NCBI GenBank assembly: GCA_035285585.1
Contig: JAYKGU010000250.1
Coordinates: 1-64,000 of the forward strand
Direction of reading: 5' to 3'
Length of the DNA: 64,000 nt
Source: JAYKGU01 sp035285585
Lineage (GTDB): Bacteria > Cyanobacteriota > Cyanobacteriia > CAKZMO01
The notes under the pieces were generated by a model. It was not told the DNA's origin, did not search any database, and saw nothing but the letters and a program-made list of their open reading frames with translations. This document shows positions 33,972-42,204 of the stretch, piece after piece. How positions within the stretch are numbered: position 1 is the stretch's first letter; each line of letters begins with the position of its first letter. Made by a program: the position numbers and the translations under genes.

Positions 33972-34177
33972 CACTTCTGACGCTGGACAGTAAATGGATT
34001 TCGCCAGAGCCGCCCCATGAGCAGGGCTGCCATCAGAATGGTAGGAAGCAGCACCATCACCAGGGCGATCGCAGGCGTCATAGGCACCGCCAATCGGGGG
34101 GCAACAAATTTAATGCCAACGGCCAGGGCGGCAGACAGTAGAAACACTTTGGCTACAAAGGATATCGCACTGCTCAT
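33971..34177 (-). CDS. small two-helix membrane protein, coupled to the DUF39 gene
   Basis: This 68-residue protein (MSSAISFVAKVFLLSAALAV) has two hydrophobic stretches, at about 6-20 and 32-55, with a short proline-bearing loop and a basic C-terminus (NPFTVQRQK). Its TGA stop overlaps the ATG of the DUF39 gene. I do not recognise the family. The arrangement suggests the two products are made together, perhaps as a membrane partner. The open frame extends upstream to 34261, but the ATG at 34177 fits a small membrane protein better. Confidence 0.7.
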   Translation of the reverse strand: MSSAISFVAKVFLLSAALAVGIKFVAPRLAVPMTPAIALVMVLLPTILMAALLMGRLWRNPFTVQRQK

Positions 34178-34235
34178 GGAATCAGGAACACTCCGTAGCA
34201 ACAGCAGAGGGGCCTCGCTTGCGGCCCACAAAAAA

Positions 34236-34254
34236 GCACTCCGTAATGGAGTGC
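34236..34254 (-). terminator. intrinsic terminator downstream of the DUF4278 gene
   Basis: The stem GCACTCC/GGAGTGC with a five-base loop is followed on the minus strand by TTTTTTG. It lies about 60 bases after the stop of the DUF4278 gene and separates it from the small membrane protein and DUF39 genes. Confidence 0.8.
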
Positions 34255-34315
34255 CTACCATGAGAAGAGCCTAGCCTGAATCGCGAAGAAAGGAAAAGGC
34301 TTTAGAGATGCCTAA

Positions 34316-34489
34316 TTAACGAACCCACGCCCCACGGTACTTGAGGTGAGCGTCAGAACGCTTCGCAGTGGTTACGGGCTGACGAATTTTCCAGGTTGCT
34401 CCCCGGTAGTGACCGGTGATATTGCTTTCGGGTGCATCAACCACTTCTGGAGCGGGATTGTACACAACGCCACGATAATGAAGTGCCAT
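34316..34489 (-). CDS. DUF4278 small protein
   Basis: A 57-residue gene begins MALHYRGVVYNPAPEVVDAP and contains two YRG segments, the second as HYRGATWKIRQP, the pattern of DUF4278, a small cyanobacterial family of unknown role. GAGG lies eight bases before the ATG, and a strong terminator follows, so this is probably a single-gene unit. Four short beta strands are likely. No membrane segment is present. Confidence 0.8.
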   Translation of the reverse strand: MALHYRGVVYNPAPEVVDAPESNITGHYRGATWKIRQPVTTAKRSDAHLKYRGAWVR

Positions 34490-34853
34490 AATTTTCGCCT
34501 CTTTTTAGTCTGTAGATGGGTAGTAGCGGTTTTAGACTCGTGCTGGTTAGAGCAGAGGCGCGTTCCTTCGGGAGGTTTCCCTACTTCCGTCTCCAACTTA
34601 AAGTCCACCAACCTGACATTTCCTTAAGGAAATATTTAATTGAGGAGATTTGGAGATGAACGATTTCTTTATTTCTGTATTCATTGTTACAGAATTTTGT
34701 TCGAACTGTCAAGGGGAGGCGAATTGTTTTTGGGGTCAATCAGGAAAATTGCGGTTAAGTTTTGTTGCGGTTGGGGCGATCGCCAGGGCTTGCCAATTTT
34801 TGCTTGATAATATATATGTACTATTACGCCTTTTCCTTGGAGTCTTTTGCCCT
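34490..34853. other. divergent upstream region
   Basis: About 360 AT-rich bases separate the leftward DUF4278 gene and the rightward small gene. TTGCCA near 34790 and TATATA near 34811-34820 could be a promoter for the latter, but the spacing is not ideal. Frames open through this region give hydrophobic, atypical peptides and I do not accept them. Confidence 0.35.
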
Positions 34854-35144
34854 ATGTTTGCCGCCGAATCCCTACCTGGAGAAACCTTGCCCGCTGAATC
34901 CTTTCCTGCCGGATCCTTTTCCGTTGAAACCATTGATGGCTGCCGTTTGGGCCGGATTCGGGTTCCCTGCAGCCAGGTGGCTGACTGGCTCAATTTCCTG
35001 GTAGCTCCCCAATATCAGGCCGCTTTTGTCTTTGCCGAGCAGTGTCGAGAAACTATCGACCTCTACTTTGAAGCGGCTGAAGGCGTTTATTTCTATCTAG
35101 AGGCACGCCTCAACCAGGCATCATCTCCCTGGTTTGCTCGCTAG
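34854..35144 (+). CDS. small hypothetical protein
   Basis: The 96-residue protein begins MFAAESLPGETLPAESFPAG, a low-complexity stretch of Glu, Ser, Pro and Phe with near-repeats, and then a folded-looking part at about 32-96 (LGRIRVPCSQVADWLNFLVA, YFEAAEGVYFYLEARLNQ). The frame is open back to 34650, but that part is unlike normal protein here. A GGAG 13 bases upstream is only a weak ribosome site. I do not recognise a family. Confidence 0.5.
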   Translation: MFAAESLPGETLPAESFPAGSFSVETIDGCRLGRIRVPCSQVADWLNFLVAPQYQAAFVFAEQCRETIDLYFEAAEGVYFYLEARLNQASSPWFAR

Positions 35145-35295
35145 CGATTTTCTCCGCAACAGGTTTAACTGCAGTGCGCGATACATCTTTTTACCCTGCT
35201 GCCCCCTTACAGTTGAGGAAAGTCATGGTCTGCTAACATCGCACGGCTGAAACCTCAGCCAATTTCTGGGTCGACAGACCCGGCAAAGAGCCTAT

Positions 35296-36351
35296 ATGCA
35301 CGAATCTTTTCAGCGATTTGTCACCGGGGGCGTATTTTTCACGCTGACCATCGTAGTTGCGGTAATCGGCTACTCCCTCCTTGGCTGGGATTTGCTGGAT
35401 GCCTTCTACATGGTCATCATTACCATCTTTGGGGTGGGCTATGGGGAAGTGCGGCCATTGGATACCCCTGGCGAACGCATTTTTACCATCCTGGTCATTT
35501 TCGCAGGGTTTATTTCAGTTGCTTACATTGTGGGAGGGGTGGTGCAGATGATGATGGAAGGGGAAATTAACCGCGCCCTGGACAACCACCGCAAGCTTCA
35601 GGGCATTGAGAAAATGCAGAACCATGTGGTCGTCTGCGGCTTTGGGCGTATCGGGCAAATTCTGGCACGGGAACTGCAAACCCACTCCCGCCCCTTTGTG
35701 GTCATTGACCACGATCCGGAGCGCATCGTCAAAGCCGAGGAACTGGGCTACTCTGCCTATGCTGGCAATGCTGCCGATGAAGACGTACTTCAGTTTGTTG
35801 GGATTCAGCGGGCCAAAACCCTGGCAACCGTACTGCCCGACGATGCCACCAACGTCTTCATTACGCTGACGGCACGGGAGCTGAATCCCGACCTGGTAAT
35901 CGTGGCGCGGGGAGAGCTACCCGCCACCGAAAAGAAACTGCGGCTAGCGGGGGCTAATCACGTAGTCCTGCCTGCCTCCATCAGCGCCCAGCGGATCACC
36001 AATTTGATCACCCGGCCCACTGCCATTGACTTTTTGGACGAAAGCAACGAGCGCACCCATCTGGACGACCTGCTCGCCCACATTGACCTGCAAATCGACG
36101 AGCTAACCATTCCTTCAGATTCGCCCCTGGTCGGCAGCACGCTAGGGCAGCTAGAAATTCAGGGATCGCGCAGCTTGATCATCGTTGCCGTACGGCGGGC
36201 CGATGGCACCACGCAGATGAGTCCCAACCCGGCCTGTATTTTGAATGGAGAAGATACCTTGATCCTGATGGGGCGGCGGGGCGAAATTCCCCAGCTTGCC
36301 CGCTACCACCACCTCAAGCGCAATCTTCGCTACCGGGGCGCGCGCACCTGA
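35296..36351 (+). CDS. two-transmembrane potassium channel with RCK domain
   Basis: This is an MthK/GsuK-like tetrameric K+ channel subunit of 351 residues. Helix 1 spans about 12-30, the pore loop contains TIFGVGYGEV with the GYG filter at 48-50, and helix 2 runs from about 61 to 85. The RCK (TrkA-N) Rossmann domain starts at 110 with VVVCGFGRIGQILA, a good GxGxxG motif, and binds DHDPERI; a TrkA-C domain covers about 260-345. Gating by ligands at the RCK ring is expected. The pore helix-filter sequence differs slightly from the usual TVGYGD. Confidence 0.9.
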   Translation: MHESFQRFVTGGVFFTLTIVVAVIGYSLLGWDLLDAFYMVIITIFGVGYGEVRPLDTPGERIFTILVIFAGFISVAYIVGGVVQMMMEGEINRALDNHRKLQGIEKMQNHVVVCGFGRIGQILARELQTHSRPFVVIDHDPERIVKAEELGYSAYAGNAADEDVLQFVGIQRAKTLATVLPDDATNVFITLTARELNPDLVIVARGELPATEKKLRLAGANHVVLPASISAQRITNLITRPTAIDFLDESNERTHLDDLLAHIDLQIDELTIPSDSPLVGSTLGQLEIQGSRSLIIVAVRRADGTTQMSPNPACILNGEDTLILMGRRGEIPQLARYHHLKRNLRYRGART

Positions 36352-36373
36352 GGAAGCAGCCGATTTAGGAAAT

Positions 36374-37423
36374 TTAGAAATCGGGTGGGATGGCTTGCCC
36401 CACCTGGAGGCCAGTGGGCAATTCCAGGGTGTCTCCCCGCTGATCTCCTGAGCGATAGGCCGCCAGCAGCACATCGCTGGTCTTCCCCCAGGCGATCGCC
36501 CCCGTTTGATCAATCCCGATCGCCCCCAAATCACGCTGGTGCTGGTGGGCTTCCTGGAGCGATCGCGCAAATGCCTGGTGCAGCGATTGGCCATCGGTTA
36601 CTCGAATGACAATGCGGGCCGCCAAACACTCGTCGATGATGTCTTCGCCAATGCCTGTACAGCTTACGGCAGCCTGGGGAGTAGCATAATTGCCTGCTGG
36701 CATCGCTGAGTCGCTGACCCGACCAATGCGCTCGAAGCCCTTGCCCCCGGTGGAAGTCCCAGCAGCTAAGCGACCCTGCCCGTCCAGCACCACGACGCCG
36801 ATGGTGCCCCGCCCTTTTTCGGATGGAATGGTTTCGGGTTGGGGGATAGCAGAGGGGCGATCGCCCCCTGTTCCCAGCTCTTGCTCAGCGACCACACCGG
36901 CCATCGCCTTGGAAAAATTGCCCTGGCGCTCCTGCAGCCACTCCTGCAGCCGCAGCTCGGTGAGGGGGTCATAGATTGGATACTGCAGCTCCCGCACCAG
37001 TTGGGCGGCTCCCTGGTCAGACAGCACCCGATCGGCAGCCTGCTGAAGCGCCTGGGCCACCTGGATGGGATTTTTGATGCGGGTGACGTTAATCACGCCG
37101 CTAAACCGCTGGGTTGCGCCGCTCATCAGGGCCGCACTCATGCGAATTTGCCCGTCTGACTGAAGCACGGAGCCGGTTCCGGCATTGAAGCGAGGCTCAT
37201 CTTCCAGGAGCTGGCAGCCCAGTACCACGGCCTCTTCGGCAGCCATGCCAGCCGCTAAAGGTGCATAAACCTGATCGAGAATTTTGTAGAGCAATTGGCG
37301 GACGGCTTCTACGCCACCTTTCCCTTTAAGCGAACTGCCCGCTCCCCCATGAATGATTAATTTAGGCTGCACCTGATGCTGTGACATATGAGTAGTTAAG
37401 TAGGTCGGCACAATTAAGTTCAT
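36374..37423 (-). CDS. iaaA: isoaspartyl peptidase / L-asparaginase (Ntn-hydrolase)
   Basis: This enzyme removes N-terminal isoaspartyl residues from peptides and hydrolyses asparagine. The 349-residue precursor self-cleaves before Thr207 in EKGRGTIGVVVLDGQGRLAA, and the substrate motif GTSTGGKGFERIGRVSDSAM follows, as does GAGTY-like PAGNYAT. LIIHGGAGS marks the alpha-subunit start. A short variable linker precedes the cleavage site. MSQHQVQ at 37387 is an alternative start. It converges on the K+ channel gene with 22 bases between. Confidence 0.92.
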   Translation of the reverse strand: MNLIVPTYLTTHMSQHQVQPKLIIHGGAGSSLKGKGGVEAVRQLLYKILDQVYAPLAAGMAAEEAVVLGCQLLEDEPRFNAGTGSVLQSDGQIRMSAALMSGATQRFSGVINVTRIKNPIQVAQALQQAADRVLSDQGAAQLVRELQYPIYDPLTELRLQEWLQERQGNFSKAMAGVVAEQELGTGGDRPSAIPQPETIPSEKGRGTIGVVVLDGQGRLAAGTSTGGKGFERIGRVSDSAMPAGNYATPQAAVSCTGIGEDIIDECLAARIVIRVTDGQSLHQAFARSLQEAHQHQRDLGAIGIDQTGAIAWGKTSDVLLAAYRSGDQRGDTLELPTGLQVGQAIPPDF

Positions 37424-37622
37424 GTTCGAAAGCCAGAGGAGCGCCCCGACTTTCTAACATGAATTTTTCCAACACCCCCCTATGATGCAATTAATTGCGC
37501 TTGAGCGCTTACGAAACGTTTAAGGCGATTTCCGGGAAAAATTTTACCCTCAGTTAGGTTGATAGGGGCAAATGGCCCTTTACCCGTACGTCGTCGGGTA
37601 GGATTATTTCCAGAAATCACCT
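37424..37622. other. short intergenic region with repeat
   Basis: The 208 bases between the HEAT-repeat gene and iaaA hold an inverted copy of the dispersed palindromic repeat and an AT-rich stretch near 37480-37520. Promoter elements for iaaA are not certain. Confidence 0.35.
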
Positions 37623-37623
37623 G
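37563..37623 (-). repeat. dispersed palindromic repeat, copy 3 (inverted)
   Basis: Read on the minus strand the unit begins AGGTGATTTCTGG, contains CTACCCGACGACG and ends GGGCCATTTGCCCC. It matches copy 2 at 28234-28290 over the whole unit, with the final palindrome somewhat decayed. Confidence 0.75.
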
Positions 37624-37631
37624 AGTCCTAT

Positions 37632-38540
37632 TCAGGTATTGGGCTGGGGCGGTTTGAAGGATTTCTTTCGGGGCGGCGGCGCAGTGCGGTAGAACTTCAG
37701 CCGCTCCATTTGTGCGTTAGCCGCTTTGACCACCTGGGGATTGGGGTCGCGCAGTGCCTGACGAATGATGGGTACCACCTTTTGAGACGGTACTTCACCA
37801 AGGGCTTGAATAGCCAATCGGCGGACAGATGGGTCAGCGTCCCGGCTGAGGGTGGTGAGGGGCGAGATGGTGGCCTGCACTGATGGTGCATGGGCGTGGG
37901 TGGCGTTGATTTGCCGGAGGGCTGCCGCTACCCCGGCCCGCACATCGGCACTGGGGTGTTGGGCATGGCGGGCGAGTTCGGGAATGGACGAGGGGCGGGC
38001 GAGATGGCCGAGGGTGGTGAGTTTAGCCAGCAGCGGGGCCAGGTCATGGGAAATTGGTGCCCTGGCTTGAACGGTTGCCGCATTGAGAACAGCCGGGGTG
38101 GTTGGGGGTGGTGACGCTTCAGGCGGCTCGGGTTCGGGCAGGCTACTGGGAGAGGGTAATGGCTCCGGCTGCACTTCGAGATCGGTGGCGATCGCCTCTA
38201 ACTCCTCTTGATGGGCAGCTTGGGTGGCCTGGATCTGGGCAGTGTAGGTCTGCTCCTGCTGCCGCAGTTCATCGGCGTGGGCAGTTTCCAGCGCCCTGAC
38301 CTGGGATTCGTGCTGCTGGCTGGCTGCCTGCATCTGGGCATCGAGCTGCTTCTGGTAGTCGGCCTGCAAGGATTTCACGGTTTCCCTCAGGCGCGATTCC
38401 CGGTTGCGCTCCAGTTCTTGAATCGTTCGCTGTTTTTCGTCCAGTTCTTGCTTTTGGCGGCTAATGGTGCCCTGCTGCACTCCATAGAGAATGGCAGCCC
38501 CGATGATGAAGCCAATCACTAAGCCCACAATGAGCAGCAT
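37632..38540 (-). CDS. membrane-anchored coiled-coil protein with HEAT repeats
   Basis: The 302-residue protein has an N-terminal helix (MLLIVGLVIGFIIGAAILYG), a long coiled coil at about 25-125 rich in Gln, Glu and Ala, a Pro/Glu-rich linker (about 128-155), and HEAT/PBS-lyase-like repeats at about 170-285 (HPSADVRAGVAAALRQI, DPSVRRLAIQALGEVP, DPNPQVVKAANAQMERL). It should act as a scaffold attached to the membrane. GGAGA six bases before the ATG supports the start. Function is unknown. Confidence 0.8.
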   Translation of the reverse strand: MLLIVGLVIGFIIGAAILYGVQQGTISRQKQELDEKQRTIQELERNRESRLRETVKSLQADYQKQLDAQMQAASQQHESQVRALETAHADELRQQEQTYTAQIQATQAAHQEELEAIATDLEVQPEPLPSPSSLPEPEPPEASPPPTTPAVLNAATVQARAPISHDLAPLLAKLTTLGHLARPSSIPELARHAQHPSADVRAGVAAALRQINATHAHAPSVQATISPLTTLSRDADPSVRRLAIQALGEVPSQKVVPIIRQALRDPNPQVVKAANAQMERLKFYRTAPPPRKKSFKPPQPNT

Positions 38541-38643
38541 GGTCGTCTCCCTGTTTACCCGTTGAGTTAGGATTCCGCCGCACCAAGTGCAGGAATGCTG
38601 GTGCAGGAGGATTTCATTAGGCTACATCAAAATTTGCGGCTTT

Positions 38644-38823
38644 TTATTCTGATTCAGACGCCGATTCAGACGGAGAGACCTGCGATCGCCGCCGCCGACA
38701 GCGCTCCGAACAGTACTTCACCTCATCCCAGCAGTCTTTCCACTTTTTGCGCCAGGCAAACGGGCGCTGACACACAGGGCAGGTTTTGGTCGGCAAATCG
38801 GCCTTTGACTGGCTTCGTCCCAT
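38644..38823 (-). CDS. DUF2256 zinc-ribbon protein
   Basis: The 59-residue protein has the DUF2256 pattern: TKTCPVCQRPFAWRKKW, then DCWDEVKYCSERCRRRR, giving five Cys (15, 18, 31, 38, 42), of which four should bind zinc. The basic residues suggest nucleic-acid contact. The family has no known function; it is sometimes found next to cryptochrome or photolyase genes, which are not seen here. The first ATG after the upstream AT-rich stretch is used. Confidence 0.88.
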   Translation of the reverse strand: MGRSQSKADLPTKTCPVCQRPFAWRKKWKDCWDEVKYCSERCRRRRSQVSPSESASESE

Positions 38824-38954
38824 AACTTGTGGGGCGTTTCCCCAAATTTTTTCTAACAAATTTTTTCTAATAAGTAATTAAGCGAAATTACTCTCCTGGG
38901 GGTGCGCCCCCCCAAGAAAATGTAATTAAAATTGCTCAAGCACTAATTTCCAGT

Positions 38955-39809
38955 ATGACGGATTTAAATCAGCCCAAGCAAATTCAACCGCTGTCCCAGG
39001 TTCGCATTGTGCTGGTGGAGCCTCAGGGGGCGCTCAACGTTGGCTCGGTCGCCCGCGTTATGAAGAACATGGGGTTACACCAGCTTGTCCTGGTCAATCC
39101 CCAGTGTGACCCAGTGGGGGATGAGGCGCGGCAGATGGCCGTTCACGCCATTGATGTGCTTCGGGGAATGGTGGTGGTGCGATCGCTCCCCGAGGCTTTA
39201 CAGGGCTGTCAGCGGGCCGTGGCGACCACCGGGCGCTCCCATGCCTTTCAGCGACCCATTGATCCGCCCCGCGAAGGAATTCACTGGCTCCTGGCGTCGC
39301 TGGAGACAAACGGACAAACGGGCGATCGCGCCCTGATTTTTGGGCCAGAGGATCGTGGCTTGAGTAACGCAGAACTGGACGTGGCCCAGCGGTGTATTAC
39401 CATCCCCACCAGCGATGCTTATCCTTCCCTGAACCTGGCCCAGGCCGCCGCGATTTGCTGCTACGAGCTGCACCAATGGTCGCTGAGCTGGACTGAGGCG
39501 ATCGCCAGTACCCAGGCCCCCGTCTTGGCTAAGGGAAACTGGCCTTCTCCAATAGAGGATCCGGGCGATATGGCGCGACTGGAAGAGGTGGAGTCTTTTT
39601 ATGAGCAATTGGAACTGGTTTTGCTGAAAATTGGCTATCTTTACCCCCATACCGCCGAGAGTCGCATGAGAAAGTTTCGCCGCCTGATTCAGAGGGGCGG
39701 CCTCACCCAAAATGAGCTGGCCCTGCTGTGGGGAATTCTCCGCCAGGTGGAGTGGGCGACCCAGCCACCCTGGCCCGTGTCCGACTCTCAAAAGTTACCG
39801 CCCAGATAA
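38955..39809 (+). CDS. trmJ: tRNA (cytidine/uridine-2'-O-)-methyltransferase, TrmJ-like
   Basis: The 284-residue protein belongs to the SPOUT (TrmH) class. It starts the fold with RIVLVEPQGALNVGSVARVMKNMG and has the knot motifs DRALIFGPEDRGLSNAELD and ITIPTSDAYPSLNLAQAAAIC, which bind S-adenosylmethionine. The C-terminal helices (about 190-270) match TrmJ and related YfhQ proteins, which methylate position 32 of tRNA. Other SPOUT enzymes are possible, but sequence order and length fit TrmJ. Confidence 0.85.
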   Translation: MTDLNQPKQIQPLSQVRIVLVEPQGALNVGSVARVMKNMGLHQLVLVNPQCDPVGDEARQMAVHAIDVLRGMVVVRSLPEALQGCQRAVATTGRSHAFQRPIDPPREGIHWLLASLETNGQTGDRALIFGPEDRGLSNAELDVAQRCITIPTSDAYPSLNLAQAAAICCYELHQWSLSWTEAIASTQAPVLAKGNWPSPIEDPGDMARLEEVESFYEQLELVLLKIGYLYPHTAESRMRKFRRLIQRGGLTQNELALLWGILRQVEWATQPPWPVSDSQKLPPR

Positions 39810-40137
39810 AATTTCTCTCCGCAAATCCCTCCTAAATCACCGCAAATCGGGTTACGGGAGCGAAAATTGCTGGTATAACGGGTTGAGAAAACTTTTTTTG
39901 CGCCGGAGATGCTCTGAAAATTGGGCCAGGGGTAGTTACTTAAGCTGGGACATCCTGGTTGGATTAGGAATCTAGAATTCAGGCGTCAGAATGGCAGGAG
40001 AGATCTGGCTCCTGGCTCTTGAATTCTGTCCTGGGAAAAGCTTCTCGCTTTAAGTGAGCGCCCCTTAAGTTGAGCATACAGGCAGGGTTGCTGAAGTCGC
40101 TGATCACGGGTTAGCCCGACATTTTGGAGGATGAATC
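39810..40137. other. intergenic region with a dispersed repeat
   Basis: The 328 bases include a repeat of about 94 bases (39961-40054), related to one at 60318-60415, and the leader of the next gene. No gene is seen. GGAGGATGAATC just before the start at 40138 supplies the ribosome site. Confidence 0.4.
39961..40054. repeat. dispersed repeat of about 94 bases, copy 1
   Basis: The element contains GAGATCTGGCTCCTGGCTC and GAATTCTGTCCTGGGAAA and matches 60318-60415 in the same orientation at roughly 75-80% identity by eye. It has no coding frame. Confidence 0.65.
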
Positions 40138-41820
40138 ATGGCAGAATCTGGGTTTCCATCACGGCGATCGCGGCGGCGTTCGGCTGGTTCGCCGTCGCGA
40201 TCGCCGTCGCGCAACCCTGCAACCCCTGGCCGTGTTAAGCGGGGAAACCCAGCGCCCAGCAATGTAATTCGCACCGATGCCTGGCGACGAGACCGTTCCC
40301 AGGGGGGCGATCGCCCCACTCCCAAAGCCCTCCCTGCCGCATCCACCCCGTCTGACCCAAAGCCCCAACGGGGGCGCAACCCTGCGCCATCCCGCCCCGT
40401 CTCACCGCGCCTCGACAGTTCCCGCCCGCCCCAGGGCGACCATGCCAAGATCCGCCTGGGGCCTGACCGTCGCCGCCCCCAGTTGGCCACCCATGCCCCC
40501 GCTTTTCGTGCCAATCCAGGGAAGGGATCGGCCCGCTCGACGCCATCCCCCCTGATGCCGATTGCGCCCGCCCCTCCTCCTCGTCGCCCCCACGAACTGC
40601 CTGCGGCTCCTCCCCGTCCCCAAACGGCCAGCGGCGGCACGGCGATTCAACCTCTGAAGTCCTCGTCGGGGGCAGCAGCACGGCGATCGCCCACCTCTAA
40701 TCGCCGCTCCAAAAAGCCCACCTCGCCCCTGATTTATGCGATTCGCCTGATTATTTTAGGGGTGGGTATTGGCTCCATTGCCGGAACGATGCTGTCGGCC
40801 TTTGACCCGGCCCACCAGGAAGCCACCATTGCCGCCCAATCCATGGCGAATGGCGGAGAAGATGGCCTCGATCCTAGTGCCACGCTAAATGCCTTGGGGA
40901 ATGCCAGCGGTGCGGAGCGATCGCTCCTGTCTGCCCTGTCAACGGGCCAGGAAATGCGCCCGCTGATGGCAGAGCTACAGGAAATGGCGGCGGAATTTCC
41001 CCAACTGTCGCCGGGGGTGTTTGTGTTTGACCTGGATCACAACACCTACGTCGATCTCAATGGCAGCCTATCCTTTTCTGCGGCCAGCACCATCAAAGTT
41101 CCGATTCTGGTGGCTTTTCTGCAGGATGTGGAAGCCAACAAAATTGCCCTCAACGAAACCCTCACCATGACCGAGGCCGATGTGGCGGGTGGCTCGGGAG
41201 AGATGCAGTACATGGAGGTAGGCACCACCTTCTCTGCCGTGGAAACCGCCACGCTGATGATCATCGTGAGCGACAACACCGCCACAAACATGCTGATTCG
41301 CCGCATGGGGGGGATAGAAGCCCTCAACCGCCGGTTCCAGTCGTGGGGGCTGCGGCAAACGACGCTGCGCGACCTCCTGCCCGATCTGGAGGGCACCAAC
41401 ACTACCTCTCCCAAAGAACTCACCGACCTGATGACCCGCATCAGCCAGGGCGATTTATTGAGTATGCGATCGCGCGATCGCATGTTCGACATTATGCGCC
41501 GTACCCGCACGAAAACCCTGCTGCCCCAGGGTCTTGGTAACGACGCCACCATTGCCCACAAGACGGGCGATATCGGCTCTATGGTGGGGGATGTGGGTAT
41601 TGTCGATACGCCCTCTGGCAAGCGCTATGCCGTCACCATCATGATGAAGCGGGAGCACAACGACTACCGCGCCCAGGAACTAATTCGCCGCATGTCGGCA
41701 GCGGTCTATAACTATCTGGAATTTCCCCCTTCTCCCGAAGAGCTGCAAGAGTTTGAGGCATCGCAGCCAGAATCCGATCCGGGGGCAATGGAAATGGAGC
41801 TTTACAATACGACGGACTGA
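40138..41820 (+). CDS. membrane-anchored class A beta-lactamase-like serine hydrolase
   Basis: The 560-residue protein has a Pro/Arg/Ser-rich, strongly basic cytosolic tail (about 1-195), one membrane helix (about 197-221), a short linker and an extracytoplasmic domain from about 265. That domain has the class A marks: SxxK at S317-K320 (SAASTIKVPI), SDN at 378-380, Glu418 in LEGTN as a possible deacylation residue, and KTG at 475-477. It could cleave beta-lactams or act on peptidoglycan, and closest relatives are uncharacterised. The tail is far longer than usual. GGAGG lies just upstream of ATG. Confidence 0.85.
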   Translation: MAESGFPSRRSRRRSAGSPSRSPSRNPATPGRVKRGNPAPSNVIRTDAWRRDRSQGGDRPTPKALPAASTPSDPKPQRGRNPAPSRPVSPRLDSSRPPQGDHAKIRLGPDRRRPQLATHAPAFRANPGKGSARSTPSPLMPIAPAPPPRRPHELPAAPPRPQTASGGTAIQPLKSSSGAAARRSPTSNRRSKKPTSPLIYAIRLIILGVGIGSIAGTMLSAFDPAHQEATIAAQSMANGGEDGLDPSATLNALGNASGAERSLLSALSTGQEMRPLMAELQEMAAEFPQLSPGVFVFDLDHNTYVDLNGSLSFSAASTIKVPILVAFLQDVEANKIALNETLTMTEADVAGGSGEMQYMEVGTTFSAVETATLMIIVSDNTATNMLIRRMGGIEALNRRFQSWGLRQTTLRDLLPDLEGTNTTSPKELTDLMTRISQGDLLSMRSRDRMFDIMRRTRTKTLLPQGLGNDATIAHKTGDIGSMVGDVGIVDTPSGKRYAVTIMMKREHNDYRAQELIRRMSAAVYNYLEFPPSPEELQEFEASQPESDPGAMEMELYNTTD

Positions 41821-42204
41821 CGGGCATGCACCTGGCCCTCTGTTTGTCAACCCGGGGCAGGCGACTTTTCCGGGCTGCCTGCGGGATACGAAGGAATGGC
41901 TCCACAATGCTGTAGAATTTGTCCGACCTACGTTGATCGTACATTGGCGATCGCCCTCCCTGGGAGCTGTGGTACCTCGGTATGATTTTAGGTTTCAGGG
42001 GGCAATAGCTTCCTGATAGAGTGAAGTGCAGAATGATAGCTGTAGCACTGCCTTCTTAAGGTGGGGCGTCGCGAATTCTATGCCTGCTACGGCGTTACGC
42101 TTTCGCGTTAGGACATTCAAGAGGGGTGGAACCCCCGCGACGCGGGGGTTCCACACTCAAACCTCAGCCCGTAGGGCTATACGGTCAGGTCACGGTGTGT
42201 GGAG
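41821..42204. other. intergenic region upstream of the outer-membrane cluster
   Basis: The 384 bases contain no gene. The right half holds an 84-base element (42094-42177) that recurs at 50319-50402. A promoter for the omp85-lpx genes should lie here or in the element but is not identified. Confidence 0.4.
42094..42177 (+). repeat. 84-base hairpin element, copy 1
   Basis: The element runs from GTTACGCTTTCGCGTTAGGA to GCCCGTAGGGC. Its centre GTGGAACCCCC/GGGGGTTCCAC is an almost perfect long hairpin around GCGACGC, and AGCCC/GGGCT forms a second at the end. It differs from copy 2 at seven of 84 positions. The form is MITE-like and recalls ends of IS200/IS605 elements. Confidence 0.85.

Noticed and set aside
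40104..40640. Open frames opposite the basic tail of the serine hydrolase
   Set aside because: They are created by the GC-rich, HIP1-rich Pro/Arg coding sequence.
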